Below, piece after piece: positions 12,016-23,873 of a DNA stretch of 64,000 nt. The notes under the pieces were generated by a model. It did not search any database, was not told the origin of the DNA, and saw only the letters and a program-made list of their open reading frames with translations. The stretch is from Manihot esculenta (Eukaryota > Streptophyta > Magnoliopsida > Malpighiales > Euphorbiaceae). The stretch is taken from assembly GCF_001659605.2 (NCBI RefSeq), contig NC_035178.2:12470062-12534061 (forward strand), read 5' to 3'. The position numbers were made by a program, and so were the translations under genes. Numbering within the stretch: the stretch's first letter is position 1; each line of letters begins with the position of its first letter.

Positions 12016-12597
12016 CTAAGGATCCCAAAGGGAATCATTTTGCATGTTATAATTCCAGTCATCATCCTCTCCAACATCATGGGAAAACATCATAGGATCT
12101 TCTACCATTGCCATCTGCATCCACATCTTTGGTGAATCCAGAGGCGATTCATTGATCGCCTGAATCTGACTCTGCGACAGCCTAACTGTCACCGGACCCA
12201 CCACGCTATTCGAGCTACCAACGTTGCCACTGCTGCCACCTCCACCGCCGCTTTCTGGCTCCTTCATAGGCGTCCTGATACGTAACGCAGCCTCATGTGC
12301 AGCCATGCGAATATCTTCAGCGTTGGAGCTTTCTGGCTTAGGAAGATCGTTAACCAGTTCAGGAAAATTAAGCTTGGCTTCACGTCCCCTGAAATGTAAA
12401 GCTGCAACATCATAAGCAGTGGCTGCCATTTCAGGAGTATCAAAACTCCCTAACCAAATCCGAGTTTTCTTTCCAGGCTCGCGTATCTCCGACACCCATT
12501 TCCCCCATTTCCTCTTTCGAACACCTCTGTAGCTAGAAGAAGTTCCTCCACCTCCACCGCCACCGCCACAGCCATGGTTTCTGGTTTGTTCTTGCAT
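12016..12597 (-). CDS. AP2/ERF transcription factor, DREB subfamily, ERF021/ERF022-like (193 aa)
   Basis: A nuclear DNA-binding regulator expected to bind DRE/CRT or GCC-type cis elements through one AP2 domain. The domain spans residues 23-80: [18 protein letters not shown], then [19 protein letters not shown], ending LNFPELV. Val35 and Glu40 are the DREB-type V14/E19 pair. Residues 11-18 are a Gly run. The C-terminus is acidic and ends [17 protein letters not shown], a likely activation segment; [19 protein letters not shown] just before it looks conserved in this subgroup. The gene is intronless, as is usual for DREB genes. I chose Met at 12595-12597 because it directly precedes the Gly run and lies about 80 bases downstream of a TATA box. 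The frame stays open for 209 further codons upstream, but that stretch contains the TATA box and encodes nothing family-like. Synteny with the NTF2-like and PPR genes favours an ERF021 relationship. Confidence 0.93.
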   Translation of the reverse strand: MQEQTRNHGCGGGGGGGGTSSSYRGVRKRKWGKWVSEIREPGKKTRIWLGSFDTPEMAATAYDVAALHFRGREAKLNFPELVNDLPKPESSNAEDIRMAAHEAALRIRTPMKEPESGGGGGSSGNVGSSNSVVGPVTVRLSQSQIQAINESPLDSPKMWMQMAMVEDPMMFSHDVGEDDDWNYNMQNDSLWDP

Positions 12598-12674
12598 TGT
12601 ATACAAAACAGCAGTAAAGAATTTGTTTGTTTTATAGAATATTTGAAGGATGACGAGAAGTGTTATCCTGTCAG

Positions 12675-12684
12675 ACATATATAT
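12675..12684 (-). promoter_or_regulatory. TATA box of the ERF gene
   Basis: Minus-strand TATATATATG lies about 80 bases upstream of the chosen ATG. The sequence between is pyrimidine-rich and AT-rich, like a short plant 5' leader. Confidence 0.55.
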
Positions 12685-13508
12685 AGAGCGAGGAGAAGAG
12701 AAGTGGAGAGTTAGCAGCTGGAAAAAATCGAAGCGAGGTTCGAAGCAGATGCAGAAGTGAAAAGGACGTGTTTGAATCCTAGGAAATTGAAAGATTTTCA
12801 TGGAAAGACCAATCAAAGAATGGCAAGTGTGGAAGTATTTGGTGAATCCAATCCAAATATAGTATTCTGTAGAATATGTTTCGGACAGCAAATAAGAATC
12901 CAACAAATGGTAATAAAACATATAAAAATGAAGTTTCCTGTTCAGAAACGCGGTTTGATCCCAGGTGGAGGACCAGGAGAAGGGGAAGCTGGAGAAGGAG
13001 GAGGAGATATTTTGGTTGGGGTCCACTCTTCCATAGATATAAAATTCACCGTGTAATTTCATTGCTGAGCTGCTTCGATACGACTCTAGAGAAGCAATAA
13101 CAGAAATAATGGCCATGGAAGGAGCTGCTTCACTTTCTTCCACTCTCCATATTGGAGTACTGGAAATTCTGCCATGTTTATATATATTTTGTTTATTAAC
13201 CATTAAAAATTGCAGGTGAGGCATGGGGAGTCATGACATCAAGGCGTTAATTATATAAAATTAGTATTGAATATGGATGGATAATTATTAATTATATAAA
13301 AAAGAATGAAAGATTAAAAGTTGGTGGCTGGTGATTGCATGAAGGATGGCCCACAGTCCACCAAAGAGAGAGCAAGCTCGATCTATGTATGTGGCTGCTA
13401 TCCATGGTGAACTAATTAAAAAGAGAAGGCATTGTGGATTCTATATAGGCCGTTTGTTTTAACTACTGATGTTCCATTTTTTATTAAAATATTTAATGTG
13501 ATAGATAA
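12685..13508. promoter_or_regulatory. Upstream region of the ERF gene
   Basis: About 800 bases with less A/T skew than the surrounding DNA. The part at 12960-13020 is purine-rich on the plus strand (GGAGAAGGGGAAGCTGGAG). It is the presumed promoter of the minus-strand ERF gene. I cannot name binding sites with confidence. Confidence 0.4.
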
Positions 13509-13561
13509 CTCTCCCCTCTCCCCTCTCCCCTCTCCCCTCTCCCCTCTCCCCTCTCCCCTCC
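13509..13561. repeat. Heptamer minisatellite (CTCTCCC)n
   Basis: About seven and a half uninterrupted copies of a 7-base unit, CTCTCCC, with no visible variants. It is located about 0.9 kb upstream of the ERF start. Confidence 0.97.
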
Positions 13562-13627
13562 GTCACTTTTATTCTACGCCTCTAACATAATAGAATTTAT
13601 ATATATTTTAAGAGAAGCTATAGGAAC

Positions 13628-15204
13628 TAGAGCCGTGTATAATTTTTGAGGTATCCAACTGAATCGAAAAATCCTACTAAACCGAATTGAAATAAAAACA
13701 ATTGACGAAATAGGAATGAAATAGTACGGAATTGAATTTATTTAAATATTTAATTCTGATTCTAGTTTTTTTTATTAAGAATTATGTAGAATCTATACCG
13801 AATCGAATCACACTGAAAAATTAATTTATATATATATTTTTTAAATAATTTATAATGATACTATAATTTTAATATATAATTCGAATAGTATGTTTTATAT
13901 ATCATATAATTTTAATAAAATTATATATATATAATTACAATATTGTTTAATTATTTAGTTAATGGATTATAATTTATGCTATTTAAATAGATTATATATA
14001 TATATAATATACATATATATATGGTTAATTGAATTATACATATATATATATAATATGCACTAATTAATTATACTATTAGAATTATGATATTAGAATATAA
14101 ATTACTAAAATAATTATAAAATTATTATATTTTTTAGTTATTAGTCAATTATTAAATATTTATAATGATATAATTTAACTAATTTCATTAGTTAATTAAA
14201 ATTCATACTACCTAAATTAATAGATTATATATATATATATATATATTATCTCAATATTAATATAATTATACTAATAGAATATAAATTATTAAAAAAAATT
14301 ATATACAGATCGATATATGTATATATATATACTTATACTATTATTAGTAGCTATATGAATATATATAATTATTATGTATTTTATTTACTAGTTAATTATT
14401 AAAGGTGTATAAAGTATAATTTATTAATTTAATTATTTAATTATACATTATCTTTATATTAATAAAATTTATACTAATTTAATATAAATTATTAAAATCA
14501 ATTGCATGTATATGTATGTATATATATATATATTTATAATTGCTATTATTATTTCCATATACATGTCATCGTTAATTAAATTATATATATTAATAAAATA
14601 TAATTTGATAAAATTAAAACTAAATTAAATTAAAATAATTGTGATTATTTTAAAATATTTAATTAAACTATATATAATTTTAAATATTATGTAGTTTTTA
14701 TAAAATTATATAGTTTTATTGTAAAACAATAAAGAAAATTAAATAAATTTGTAATATATCGAGAGTTTACTTTTACTTTTTCTTTTTCTATTTTTAAAAC
14801 TTTAAAAATTATAATAAAAAAATTATATTATATTTGATTATATAGTGTTCGGATATATTTTAAATGAAAATATTATATGATATAATGAATGTTTGATATT
14901 ATTTTAAAATTTAAATATGAGAGTTGTTAATTTAATATAAATAATATTATTATTATATTAAAAATATTTAATTATTTTATTTAAACTTAAATTTTATTAT
15001 AGAAACCGAGTATTATACTGAAACTGAAATTAAAATAAAAACCGATACTTGAATCGAATTGAAACTGAAAATTTATAGAAGTATACCAAAATTATACCGA
15101 AATTCGGTTTTAATTCTAGTTTCAAAAAATTTAAAAAATCAACTTTCGATTCTAATTTTAGTTTCTATAAAAAATCATTTTGAAATCGGAACCGCACACC
15201 ACTA
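13628..15204. mobile_element. hAT-like palindromic element, long (TA)-rich copy
   Basis: Left end TAGAGCCGTGTATAATTTTT and inverted right end TAGTGGTGTGCGGTTCCGAT share the TAGnGnnGTG pattern. They are followed by sequences containing CGAATTGAA/CCGAAAT words in both orientations. The flanking octamers ATAGGAAC and ATAACAAT agree at five of eight positions, a possibly decayed duplication. The interior of about 1.3 kb is extremely AT-rich with several (TA)n tracts and has no ORF of note. It is a member of the family also found at 27630, 38731, 50181, 53218 and 59515. Confidence 0.6.
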
Positions 15205-16848
15205 ATAACAATGGCCAAGCACACTAAACATTTAAATCGTCAAATTTATGCAGCTCAGATGATTATTGAATTTATATCCCTTTGTTAACGCCTAAATATT
15301 TTGATATAAGATTAGAGTCGAGTTCAGAAATGGGCATTAAAAAAAAAATTGATTTGCAATAGAATTTATATTTAAATAGATAGGGATGTAATTAAATTAT
15401 TGAACTTGATTATTAAGGGATTGAATTTTGTAATGTGTCGTAACTATGTACCCAAATAATTATAGAATTTCTAAATATATGTTTAAATTGAAACTCAAAA
15501 GGATGTATACATAAATGTTTCGGAGCATATGCTAAGAACTCTTTCATGTGATTGATGTTTATATTTTTTGAATTCTGAACTCTGAATTTTGAATATAATT
15601 AAATTTTAAATTATTATGTAAATATATTGAAATGTAATCATATTATTATATATTAGACTTGTTATGGATTTTGACGAGATTTGATGTACATTCAGAGAGG
15701 GATAGCAACTCCAAAAGACTAGAAATTGAGGCCTCTGAACTCTCTATTGAAGTGTGGAATGTAGATAAGTCTTGCTACTATGTTGAATGCAAGGAGTTTC
15801 TTTTGACAATTTCGTTTCAGGATTTATAAGGTTGAGACTTGAAAATAAATTCAAAGCCTATGTATAGAGAAAAATAAGTACAGTTGTCTATTTCATTTAA
15901 ATTTTTCTCAAAATCATTATCTGAAATGGAGTTGAAAAATCGAGCTTTAAGCTATAACCCTAGTTGTCTCATTGTCCCAATTTCACTTAAAATTTCTCAC
16001 ACCCAAAACCAATTAAGGCTAAAACAACATCGACGGGATTTTGCTGGTATTGGCCGCCGTCGGTTGCTGCTCCTACTAGAAAAAGCACCTGAAGGTGCGT
16101 GAATCTTTCCTTCTCCCTTTTAATTTTATATATTCTTTTTTTTTTGGGTGGTGGGAGTGAAATCAGAGTGGATTGGCTCAATGATGAATTGTGATTCTTA
16201 CATGACGTTGACAATATTATATAATTAACAATATAATGATATTTTTTTTAATTAATTATGTAATTCTGAGATTTAATTTACCGTAGACACGAAGCTGAAG
16301 AGAAGAGGAGGGCCCACGCAAAATGAGAAGAAGGGCGGTGGAGGAGATAATTGTACTGTGAAGGTTGTGATGGGAGTCAAAAGTCCAAAGTTTTCTTATT
16401 GAAGACCAGAAGCAACTTCAAAGAGCAAGGAAATGCTAACGTCGTCAAATGCCCTTTACTTGGCATTTTTATATCCAAAAATATATTTATATAACACTCT
16501 AATTTTTTATTATTAATTAATTTTATTTAATGTATTTTACATATTTTTATATTTATTACATCATTTTAAAATATAATATAAAATTTTATTATTTTTATTA
16601 TATTATCGTAAATATTTACATTGTATTCTTAATTTATAATATAATTATATGTTCATAATTTTAATAAAATTTTAAATAATAGAATGTTTAATAAAAAATA
16701 AACTAATAAAATTTTTAATTATTAAAATATTAAATAATTTGTATATAGTTCATACTCTACTACTACTAATAATAATAAGATATAGACATTTGAATTGAAA
16801 AAAATAATTTAATAATTTATTCTAATGAATATTTTTTATTTAATTTAT
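15205..16848. other. Intergenic DNA with unidentified relics
   Basis: Two islands of more balanced composition (about 15660-16110 and 16280-16470) lie in AT-rich DNA. Short ORFs on both strands at 15884-16214 overlap each other and resemble no family I know. They are best treated as decayed repeat sequence. Confidence 0.45.
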
Positions 16849-17407
16849 GGGAGATTTCTATTTAATTTCTAAACATTATTATTATTATTAACAAATCAGT
16901 TTCTATACTTTTAAAAATTTATTAAAATATTTTTATTTTTTCTATATGTTCTCGAAATTATCCTTTTATCTTTTTTTAGTTAAAAATAAAAAAAAATTTT
17001 AAAATTTAATTTTATCCTCAAATAAAATTTCTTATCGTCAGTCTTTACATTTTTAGAAATCTATTAAAATATTTTTATTTTTTTTATATGTATTAAAACG
17101 TTCTTATCGTTTGTTTTCATCAATAAAATAATTTCTCATCCTTCTTAACAAAATAAGAAGAAGAAGAATAAAAAAGATGATGAAGAAAAAGAAGAAGAAA
17201 AATAAAAAAATCAAAAGAAAAGGAGAAAAAATGATGAAGAAGAAGAAAAAAAATAAAAAAAGGGTAATTTAATTTTTTTTTTATTTTTAATGATAAAAAT
17301 AAATAAAAAATTATTTTATTGATAAAAAATATTTAATAAAGTTTTTAAAATATAAAAATTAATTTTTTAATAATAATAATATTTAAAAATTAAATTATAA
17401 ATCCCTC
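16849..17407. mobile_element. Mutator-like MITE, copy 1, with GAA-rich core
   Basis: Left end GGGAGATTTCTATTTAATTT and inverted right end GAGGGATTTATAATTTAATT are similar. Flanking 9-mers TTAATTTAT and TTAATTTAA agree at eight of nine. The core (17150-17265) is an imperfect GAA-rich microsatellite. The same layout recurs at 47703-48483 and 61310-62127. No transposase is present, so it would depend on an autonomous Mutator-like element elsewhere. Confidence 0.75.
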
Positions 17408-18796
17408 TTAATTTAATTTCATTGCAGCCTCCTTTGTTTGGAGTTGAGACATAATTGCATGGGCATAAGGAATTAGTCATAGTATGTATATTCTAATACA
17501 AACAAAATTGAATTAGATTCTCAATACACATCGCTGTCTGCATCTTTCAAACATTACTTATTAATAATAATTAATTAAAAAGAAAATCCCAAGCGTGCTC
17601 AAATTTGACATTTCTAATGTACACGTGTTTAGACAGAAAATTTTGGTAGCCACTCAGACTGAAAACAGCTGGATCATGCTGTACTTCAATTTCTCTAATT
17701 CTACCACATTATATTTACTCACTAATTCTACTCCAAACTTCAACTTTTCTTTTATTTTCAAAACTATCATCATTAATTCTTTTTCTCTTTTTTTAATACA
17801 AATAAATTAGGTTATTTGTAAATTTCAATCAAATTTATTTCATAAATTATTCAAAATTAACTCATTTTTAATTAAAATTTTTAGTTTTAATTGAGATGGT
17901 AATTTGATAATGGAATCCTTATTAAGACCCTTGAATAGTATACATTATTTTAATTAATTGTAATAAAATTTTAAAAAAATATAAAATATTCATTAGCTAA
18001 TATTAATAATCTAGAAAAATATTTAAATTATTTATATTGGTAAAAAAATTAAAATATTTGACTAAAATTGAAAAGTTAAAACATTTAAAATTTATAATCA
18101 TTTAGTCTAAATAATATAATATTTGAAAATAGAAAATTACATATTATGAATCATAAAAAATTAATTTTTATTATGATATTTTATTTTATTTTATTTTATT
18201 TAATTGCACCAAAATTAAAATTTATAAAGAGCAGTTCCCACAATATAATTTACACGTATACATATACGTCTTCCGCGTTAAGCAGGCTCACCAAAATGGC
18301 GGTCACACGTGAAAAGCCATCACTTCCATTTTGACTCCTAATTTAACCTTTTTTTTATTATTTTCCTTTAAAAATTACCTATCTTTAAAAAATAAAAAAT
18401 TCATTCATATATACGAATAATCTCTTAAAATAAATTATGAGTGATCCAAATCTAATATATATTTATGTAGTTATTTGCTAAAACTTACATTCTTTTTTTT
18501 ATTATATATTTCACAGAAAATTATTATTAGAGAATACAATTTAACAGATTTTTTTTAAATTTATAATCGTGATATTATATATTCACTAGCTAAATTTCTA
18601 AAAAATTTAATAACCAATCATATTTTTTTACAGTATAAAATTTAATAACCATAAAAATTTAATAACCGATCATATTTTATTACACTCACTCTTTTCTATA
18701 ATTTGTTAATTTAAATATTAGAGTGCATCAATCATTTCACTTTCTTTTTCTTAACCAATCACAAAACAATTTTATTTCAGTCACATTATATATATA
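17408..18796. other. AT-rich intergenic DNA
   Basis: No gene seen. A short island at 18235-18335 contains TCACACGTGAAAAG with a G-box core (CACGTG), but no gene follows. The rest is AT-rich. Confidence 0.55.
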
Positions 18797-19130
18797 TTGA
18801 TGACCGCTGAATTTCTCCACCCAGTCTGGAGCCAGGCCCACGACACCAGCCTATCATCTGGAGACCCTCAAGCCTCATCACATGCATCAAGTTCGGTCTA
18901 CTCAGTCTGGAGATCGGACTCCCATCAATCCCCTCAGTCAGGCCGGCCTAGCCCTTTGGGCCCGATGAATAAGATCCTCTCTGTATTCAACCCACATCAT
19001 ATCTTCCGGTCCGGTCCAGAATCAGGAAGAAGACCTATCCAGGCTTTTTTCAGTTTTACAGAACTCTTATAAAACTCTATTTTCTGAATCTCAGATCATC
19101 ATATATATTTTGAGATATTTATCAATATCA
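18797..19130 (+). repeat. GC-richer LTR-like island, possible solo LTR
   Basis: Sharply bounded island beginning TGATGACCGCTGAATTTC. It has repeated CAGTCTGGAG words, a TTATAAAACTCT TATA-like element near its right end (about 19065), and then AT-rich DNA. It resembles the island at 2808 in its first 12 bases. A 91-codon ORF within it has no recognisable product. LTR or short LTR-type repeat is the best guess. Confidence 0.4.
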
Positions 19131-21775
19131 ATTATTATAATAAAATAGTTATAATAACATATAATTTGAACTAAATGTAAAAAAAGTGATTTAAATTATT
19201 ATTTGAAGAAATTTGGTTGAAAATAATATAAAGCTAAATAAAATTATAATAATTATTAATATATTTACTATAATATAAAAAAATAAAAGTGAATAATATT
19301 TTGAAATATTTAAAAAAAATGAAAAAAAAAGAATACATAGAGTATTTTGTAATAGTTTTTCTCAATTTTCAGATTTAATTTCGCAATAAATATATTTAAT
19401 TAAATCTTAAAATATTTTAAATCTACCATTTTAATCCCATCCATTTACCTTTAATTTTTAAAAAATTTCTTTTTTTTTAATCAATTTTTAAAAAATTTCT
19501 TATTATTATATTCTCAATTATGTTTTAATAGTAACGGAATTTGAATTATCTTCTTAACAATAGAGCACCTATCATTTATGATTTTCCTTTTATAGAACCC
19601 AAGCCCTGGGCAAAATGTCTAAACTGTAAGATTTTTACTTTGACTTGAGCGAGACTTATATTTATAATTTTATGATTTAAAACAATTAAAATCTTCATTA
19701 ATTCAGAATCCAAAGCACACCTGTCCATTTAATTCAAATCCACGCTTTACAGACTCATTAATTTTAAATTTTAAAAATACTTTATACATAATTTTAAAAT
19801 TATAAAATTTCAGGAAAGTTAATTTTTTTAAAAATACACTTTCAATAAAATTAATTTTTTAAAAAATACAGTTTCAATAAAATTATTTTCTAAAAAGTAT
19901 AATTTAAATAAATTTCTATATCGTAAATGGGGTGTGACTATAAAAATAATATAAATATTTATACTCTAAATATATGTATAATATTTAATTTAATAGAAAA
20001 AATTATATATTGATCAAATACTCCAATTTTGAAAACTAAATACTCAACTTACATGTAGTTTTTTTATGATAATAATAAAAATTGTAATAAAATATAAAAA
20101 ATATTTATGTTTAATTTAATTAATTTCTTTATTGAAATAAATATATAACTTAAAATAAAATTATATTATAAAATTTTTCACATATCATTGTCTATCCATA
20201 AACATAACCTTCAATTTTTTTATTAATTTTCATTTTTTTTGAATGGATTTATTAATTTTCATTTAAATGCTTAATTATGAAAAAAATAAAGTAGGAAATA
20301 AAAAAATAACTTGAAGTTGCTTGAATTGGAGAGGAAAATTTACTTCCTTTATAGAGAGGGAAAGTAACAAGAAACTAACTTTCCGAGAAATTATAAAATC
20401 ATGCTAACCAAACACGTTAATATTTCATATTTTCTGAAAAATTGAACTTCTCTTGTTAAGTTACCCCAATCAAATATAGTTTTATATTAATAATTAATAA
20501 GTATTTAAATAGTGGTAGAAATTTTTGGATAGTGAGAAGAGAAAATGTGTCAACAAACCACAAAATTTAACTAAATGATTAAAAATATTGATGTACTATA
20601 CATATCAAAATAAAAAAATATAATAGTCGTTAATAATTGTAACAAGTTAAAATATACGATTTCACTCGTTTTCACTTCAGATTCTGTAGTTTAATTTATA
20701 TTAAAGTAGTTGTATCATTAGTAAATAGCAGTATTTTTTGACGCCGAAAAAAATATTGACTCAACAAGTAAAATATAATTATTAATTAAAAAATATATAT
20801 ATAAAAAAGTATTATGTGACTTTATTTATTTTTATTTTAAAATTTGTGATTTAATTCGTGTTAAATTAATATCTCGTGATTTGACGGTGTATAAACATTG
20901 TTACTATTTACTAACGACGAAATATCATAAATATTATTTTGATACAAATTAAAAATGAAAATTTTTCCAAAAATTTATATAAATTTAAAAGTTTGACAAA
21001 TCCCAAAACTTGAATATTTAAATTAGATAGAAAATTTAGACTAATTATATAATTAGGTTTTAAAATATTATTAAATTAAAATTTTTTAGTTCAAATTAAC
21101 ATAAGTGTATAAGAACTAAACTTAAAATTAATTCAATAAATTTTAAAATTATAATCGTGATAAATTTGAATTAAAACTGTATAATAAATTTAAAAAGAGA
21201 GTGTTTTATATTTTTAATGTGTCTAATCAATAGAAAATTAATTTGAAATTCGAATTATTAAATGATTTAGATTAATGAAAAAAATCAATTTCGGCTTAAA
21301 AATTATATTGAATTCAAACATGAAATAGATTGAAACATTACTTTTGATTTTAATATTTTGTTTTGCGAATTAGTTGAATTAATATATTTTATATAATGAA
21401 TAATTAAAAACAAAATATTAAAATAAAAAGTAATGGTTATTTTTTATAAAGAAACTAAAATATGAAATTAAGTTAGAAATAAGTGTAATTAAAGAAGAAT
21501 TATGGATAGTGATTATATAGTGATACTCAACAATCCTACACATATAGATTAACTTTGAGTTGAATCTTAAATAGCAAACTGCAAGCCAATTGGCTAGGCA
21601 TCATCATCTTAATTCAATGAATGAACACAATGTCTTTTCAATGAGACTAGCTTTTGCCCAACCAAAGACTTAGATAAAGCAGAAAAAGTAAAGAACAAAG
21701 TAAAAAACACTTAACCTTTTCCTACCGACAATAATCTATTTTCCCATCACATCACACTCGGTTATATGTAGAAAA
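19131..21775. other. Very AT-rich intergenic DNA
   Basis: 2.6 kb without a gene or an ORF above noise. Short direct repeats such as the TTTTTTAAAAAATACA-like words near 19820-19870 are present. No element ends were defined. Confidence 0.65.
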
Positions 21776-21890
21776 AAAAATTAGTATTTAATTTTTATAT
21801 TATAGAAAAATTTTTAATTAATTTTTTAATTTTAAAAAATATATTAAAATATTATTGATATTTTAAAAAATTTATTAATTTGATTTTGAT
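21776..21890. repeat. Half of an AT-rich palindromic MITE
   Basis: Matches the left arm of the family at 62411: ATTTAATTTTTATATTATAG, then TTTTAAAAAATATATTAAAA and TTAATTTG. It stops where the Gypsy gag sequence begins, suggesting the arm was cut by that insertion or by a deletion. Confidence 0.5.
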
Positions 21891-21899
21891 CAGTATGGT

Positions 21900-22846
21900 A
21901 CCTCGCCTCTTTCAGAAGAAATCTTTATAAAAATATTTCCACACAGGTTCAAGTTGTCCAGTTTAAACAAATATGATGAGACAGTAGACCTCAGAAGTCA
22001 CTTAACGATCTTTAAGATGACTATACAACTTTAGGATATCAATGATTTCGTGTTATATCGAGTGTTACTGGTAACACTCACATGTTTGGCTCAGAAATGG
22101 TAGTAAATCTGAACCTAGGTTTAATTCAAAATTTTACGTAGTTTGCTATATTATTTAAATTCAGATTTATTATTTGTATATCTCCTAAAAAACTCTCATC
22201 TAATTTGCGGAAGATCCGTCAAGGAGAGGGCGAGTATTTGAGAAGCTTTATCTCACGATTTAATGTGGAAGCAATATAGGTGAAGTTAAATCATGAGATA
22301 GCATATGAAGTATTAAAGAAAGGAACACACAATATCAAGTTCATAGATTCTTTAATCAAGAATCCAGCCACTACGTCTCAATAATTGATATAGAAAGTTC
22401 AGAAGTATGTCAGGCTATATAACAAAGTCCAAGTACTTAGAGAGGACAAAAGAGCAAATAAAAAGCAAAGCTAAAAGTCAGAGAGGTGAGGATATGAAGG
22501 ATACCCCAGGAGTTATCTCGTCTCTCAAAGAGGGGATGACCTAAGTAAGTATAAAAATTATACTCCATTGAATAACTCACGGACACGTATTCTAGTGTGG
22601 ATCAGGAAAAACGAAAAAAAAGTTAGGTGGTTGCTCAAGCTCAATCCCGAAAAAGTGAAAAGACAAGACAGGACCAAGTACTATTGTTTTCACAAAGATC
22701 ATGGTAATACAACGTTGGAGTGTCGACAATTGAAAGATGAGATCGAGAGGCTGATAAGGGATGGCGCTTTTCGAAGGTTTGCCAAAAAGGGTAGAGAAGA
22801 AAGAAGACCTAAACTCGAGGCAACAACTCCTAAAACCACCCCCTGA
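21900..22846 (+). pseudogene. Gypsy (Tat-type) retrotransposon gag, degraded
   Basis: At about 21955-22095 one frame reads FKLSSLNKYDETVDLRSHLT followed by FKMTIQLQDINDFVLYRVL and LTCLAQKW. This is the retrotransposon gag domain core (LRSHLxxFKxxM, LTGxAxxW). At 22197-22330 come RKIRQGEGEYLRSFISRFN and further gag-like residues in broken frames. The 22568-22846 ORF ends with YCFHKDHGNTTLECRQLKDE and IERLIRDG, the CxxHxxxGHxTxEC motif typical of Tat-lineage gag. Several stops and frameshifts make it non-functional. The 5' end and 5' LTR are missing; AT-rich MITE sequence abuts it. Confidence 0.85.
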
Positions 22847-23168
22847 TAGGGAGCCTGTGGAGATTATTCATGTAATAGCAAAAGGGCCTAGTGATAATCA
22901 GGGAAAATAAGCAAATCATAGATATAACAGTTGGTCTGATAAACTTGGCGAAAACCAAAAAGGACTATTCAGGGTCTCGAAGGTTATTTGCCCAAGGTCT
23001 TATGGGCTGACCAAATTAGATGGTCGTGTTATGGAATATCTCTAACACTGAGGAAATTTATTAATAATATTTAATGAGGTATTTTTTCATATATTATGTT
23101 CTTCAGTGACAAGGAACAATGGAGTTGTCTTCTTCAAAAAAGATTAAGAAGCATTCATTCAAGGCTAC
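22847..23168 (+). other. Gag-pol linker joined to 3' untranslated region; pol deleted
   Basis: At 22855-22890 the text still resembles the gag-to-protease linker (PVEIIHVIAKGPSDNQ). By about 23040 it has become non-coding sequence leading into the tandem repeats. The roughly 4 kb expected for protease, reverse transcriptase, RNase H and integrase are absent. This is an internally deleted element. Confidence 0.6.
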
Positions 23169-23480
23169 AAGGCAGGTTCCACCAGGCCAGAAGACTGGGC
23201 ATTAGTCCCACTAATCAAGGCACTCGTGCTAGGCCACAAGACGAGTTCCACCAAGCTAAAAGACCACGCGTTAGTCCTACTAAACCAGGCCACAAGGCAG
23301 GTTCTGCTAGACTGGAAGACCGATCAATGGTCTCACTAAACAAGGCCATAAGATGGGTTCCACCAGGCTAGAAGATCGAATGTTGGTCCCACTAAACAAA
23401 GTACTCATACCAAACCACAAGGCAAGTTCCACCAAGTCAGAAGATCATGTGCTTGTCCCATTAAAAAAGGCATTCATGCC
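23169..23480 (+). repeat. Tandem repeat of 56/69-bp units in the Tat-type element
   Basis: About five units, each with GGCAGGTTCCACCAGGC-like sequence, then AGAAGA, then a GTCCCACTAA-like block. Successive units measure 69, 56, 56 and 69 bases. The difference is a 13-base insert of the type CACTCGTGCTAGG near the unit end. Units differ by scattered substitutions, mostly transitions. Tandem arrays between pol and the 3' LTR are a known feature of Tat/Ogre-type elements. Confidence 0.85.
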
Positions 23481-23873
23481 AGGTTAGGAGGCAAACACAA
23501 TGGCTGGGTGTTAATCCCATATAAAATTTTTTTAGGCATTTGAAGCCCAAAGCCAAAAGACAAGTGTTTGCAATCGGGTGTTAGCTTCAAATTTATAAAA
23601 CCTATAAGATATCTCAGATCCAAGGTAGTTATCCACCAGATCATATGTCCTGGTGTTAATCTTGCTGTTTAAAAGTTTTTAGGTTATTTATTTTATCACC
23701 ACCATGATGGTCGGGTGTTAATCCCTTAGAAGTCTTTTAAAAGAAATCATTTAATTCTTGTTGACAATGATTAGACGAGATTTATGGATAAATACTAATC
23801 ATACAAAAGTGTCAAAATAAAATATTTTTCATTCAAAGGAATATTACAAGACAGGAGGGACACCATCAGTCAC
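23481..23873. other. Internal non-coding part of the Tat-type element
   Basis: Lies between the tandem repeats and the antisense ORF. Contains repeated CTGGTGTTAATC / GGGTGTTAATCCC words, which seem to be further, more diverged repeat units. No ORF. Confidence 0.5.

Noticed and set aside
12016..13224. 402-residue ORF as the full ERF protein
   Set aside because: The first 209 codons cover the TATA box and AT-rich leader and have no family-like sequence. The Met before the Gly run is the natural start.
15884..16214. Short gene at 15.9-16.2 kb
   Set aside because: ORFs on both strands overlap, are under 80 codons and have no recognisable motif or splice context.
18797..19072. 91-codon plus-strand ORF
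   Set aside because: It lies in an LTR-like island with repeated words and a TATA-like end; the sequence resembles no protein.
23169..23480. Regularly spaced repeats resembling a CRISPR array
   Set aside because: The units are contiguous tandem repeats without unique spacers, inside a plant retrotransposon.
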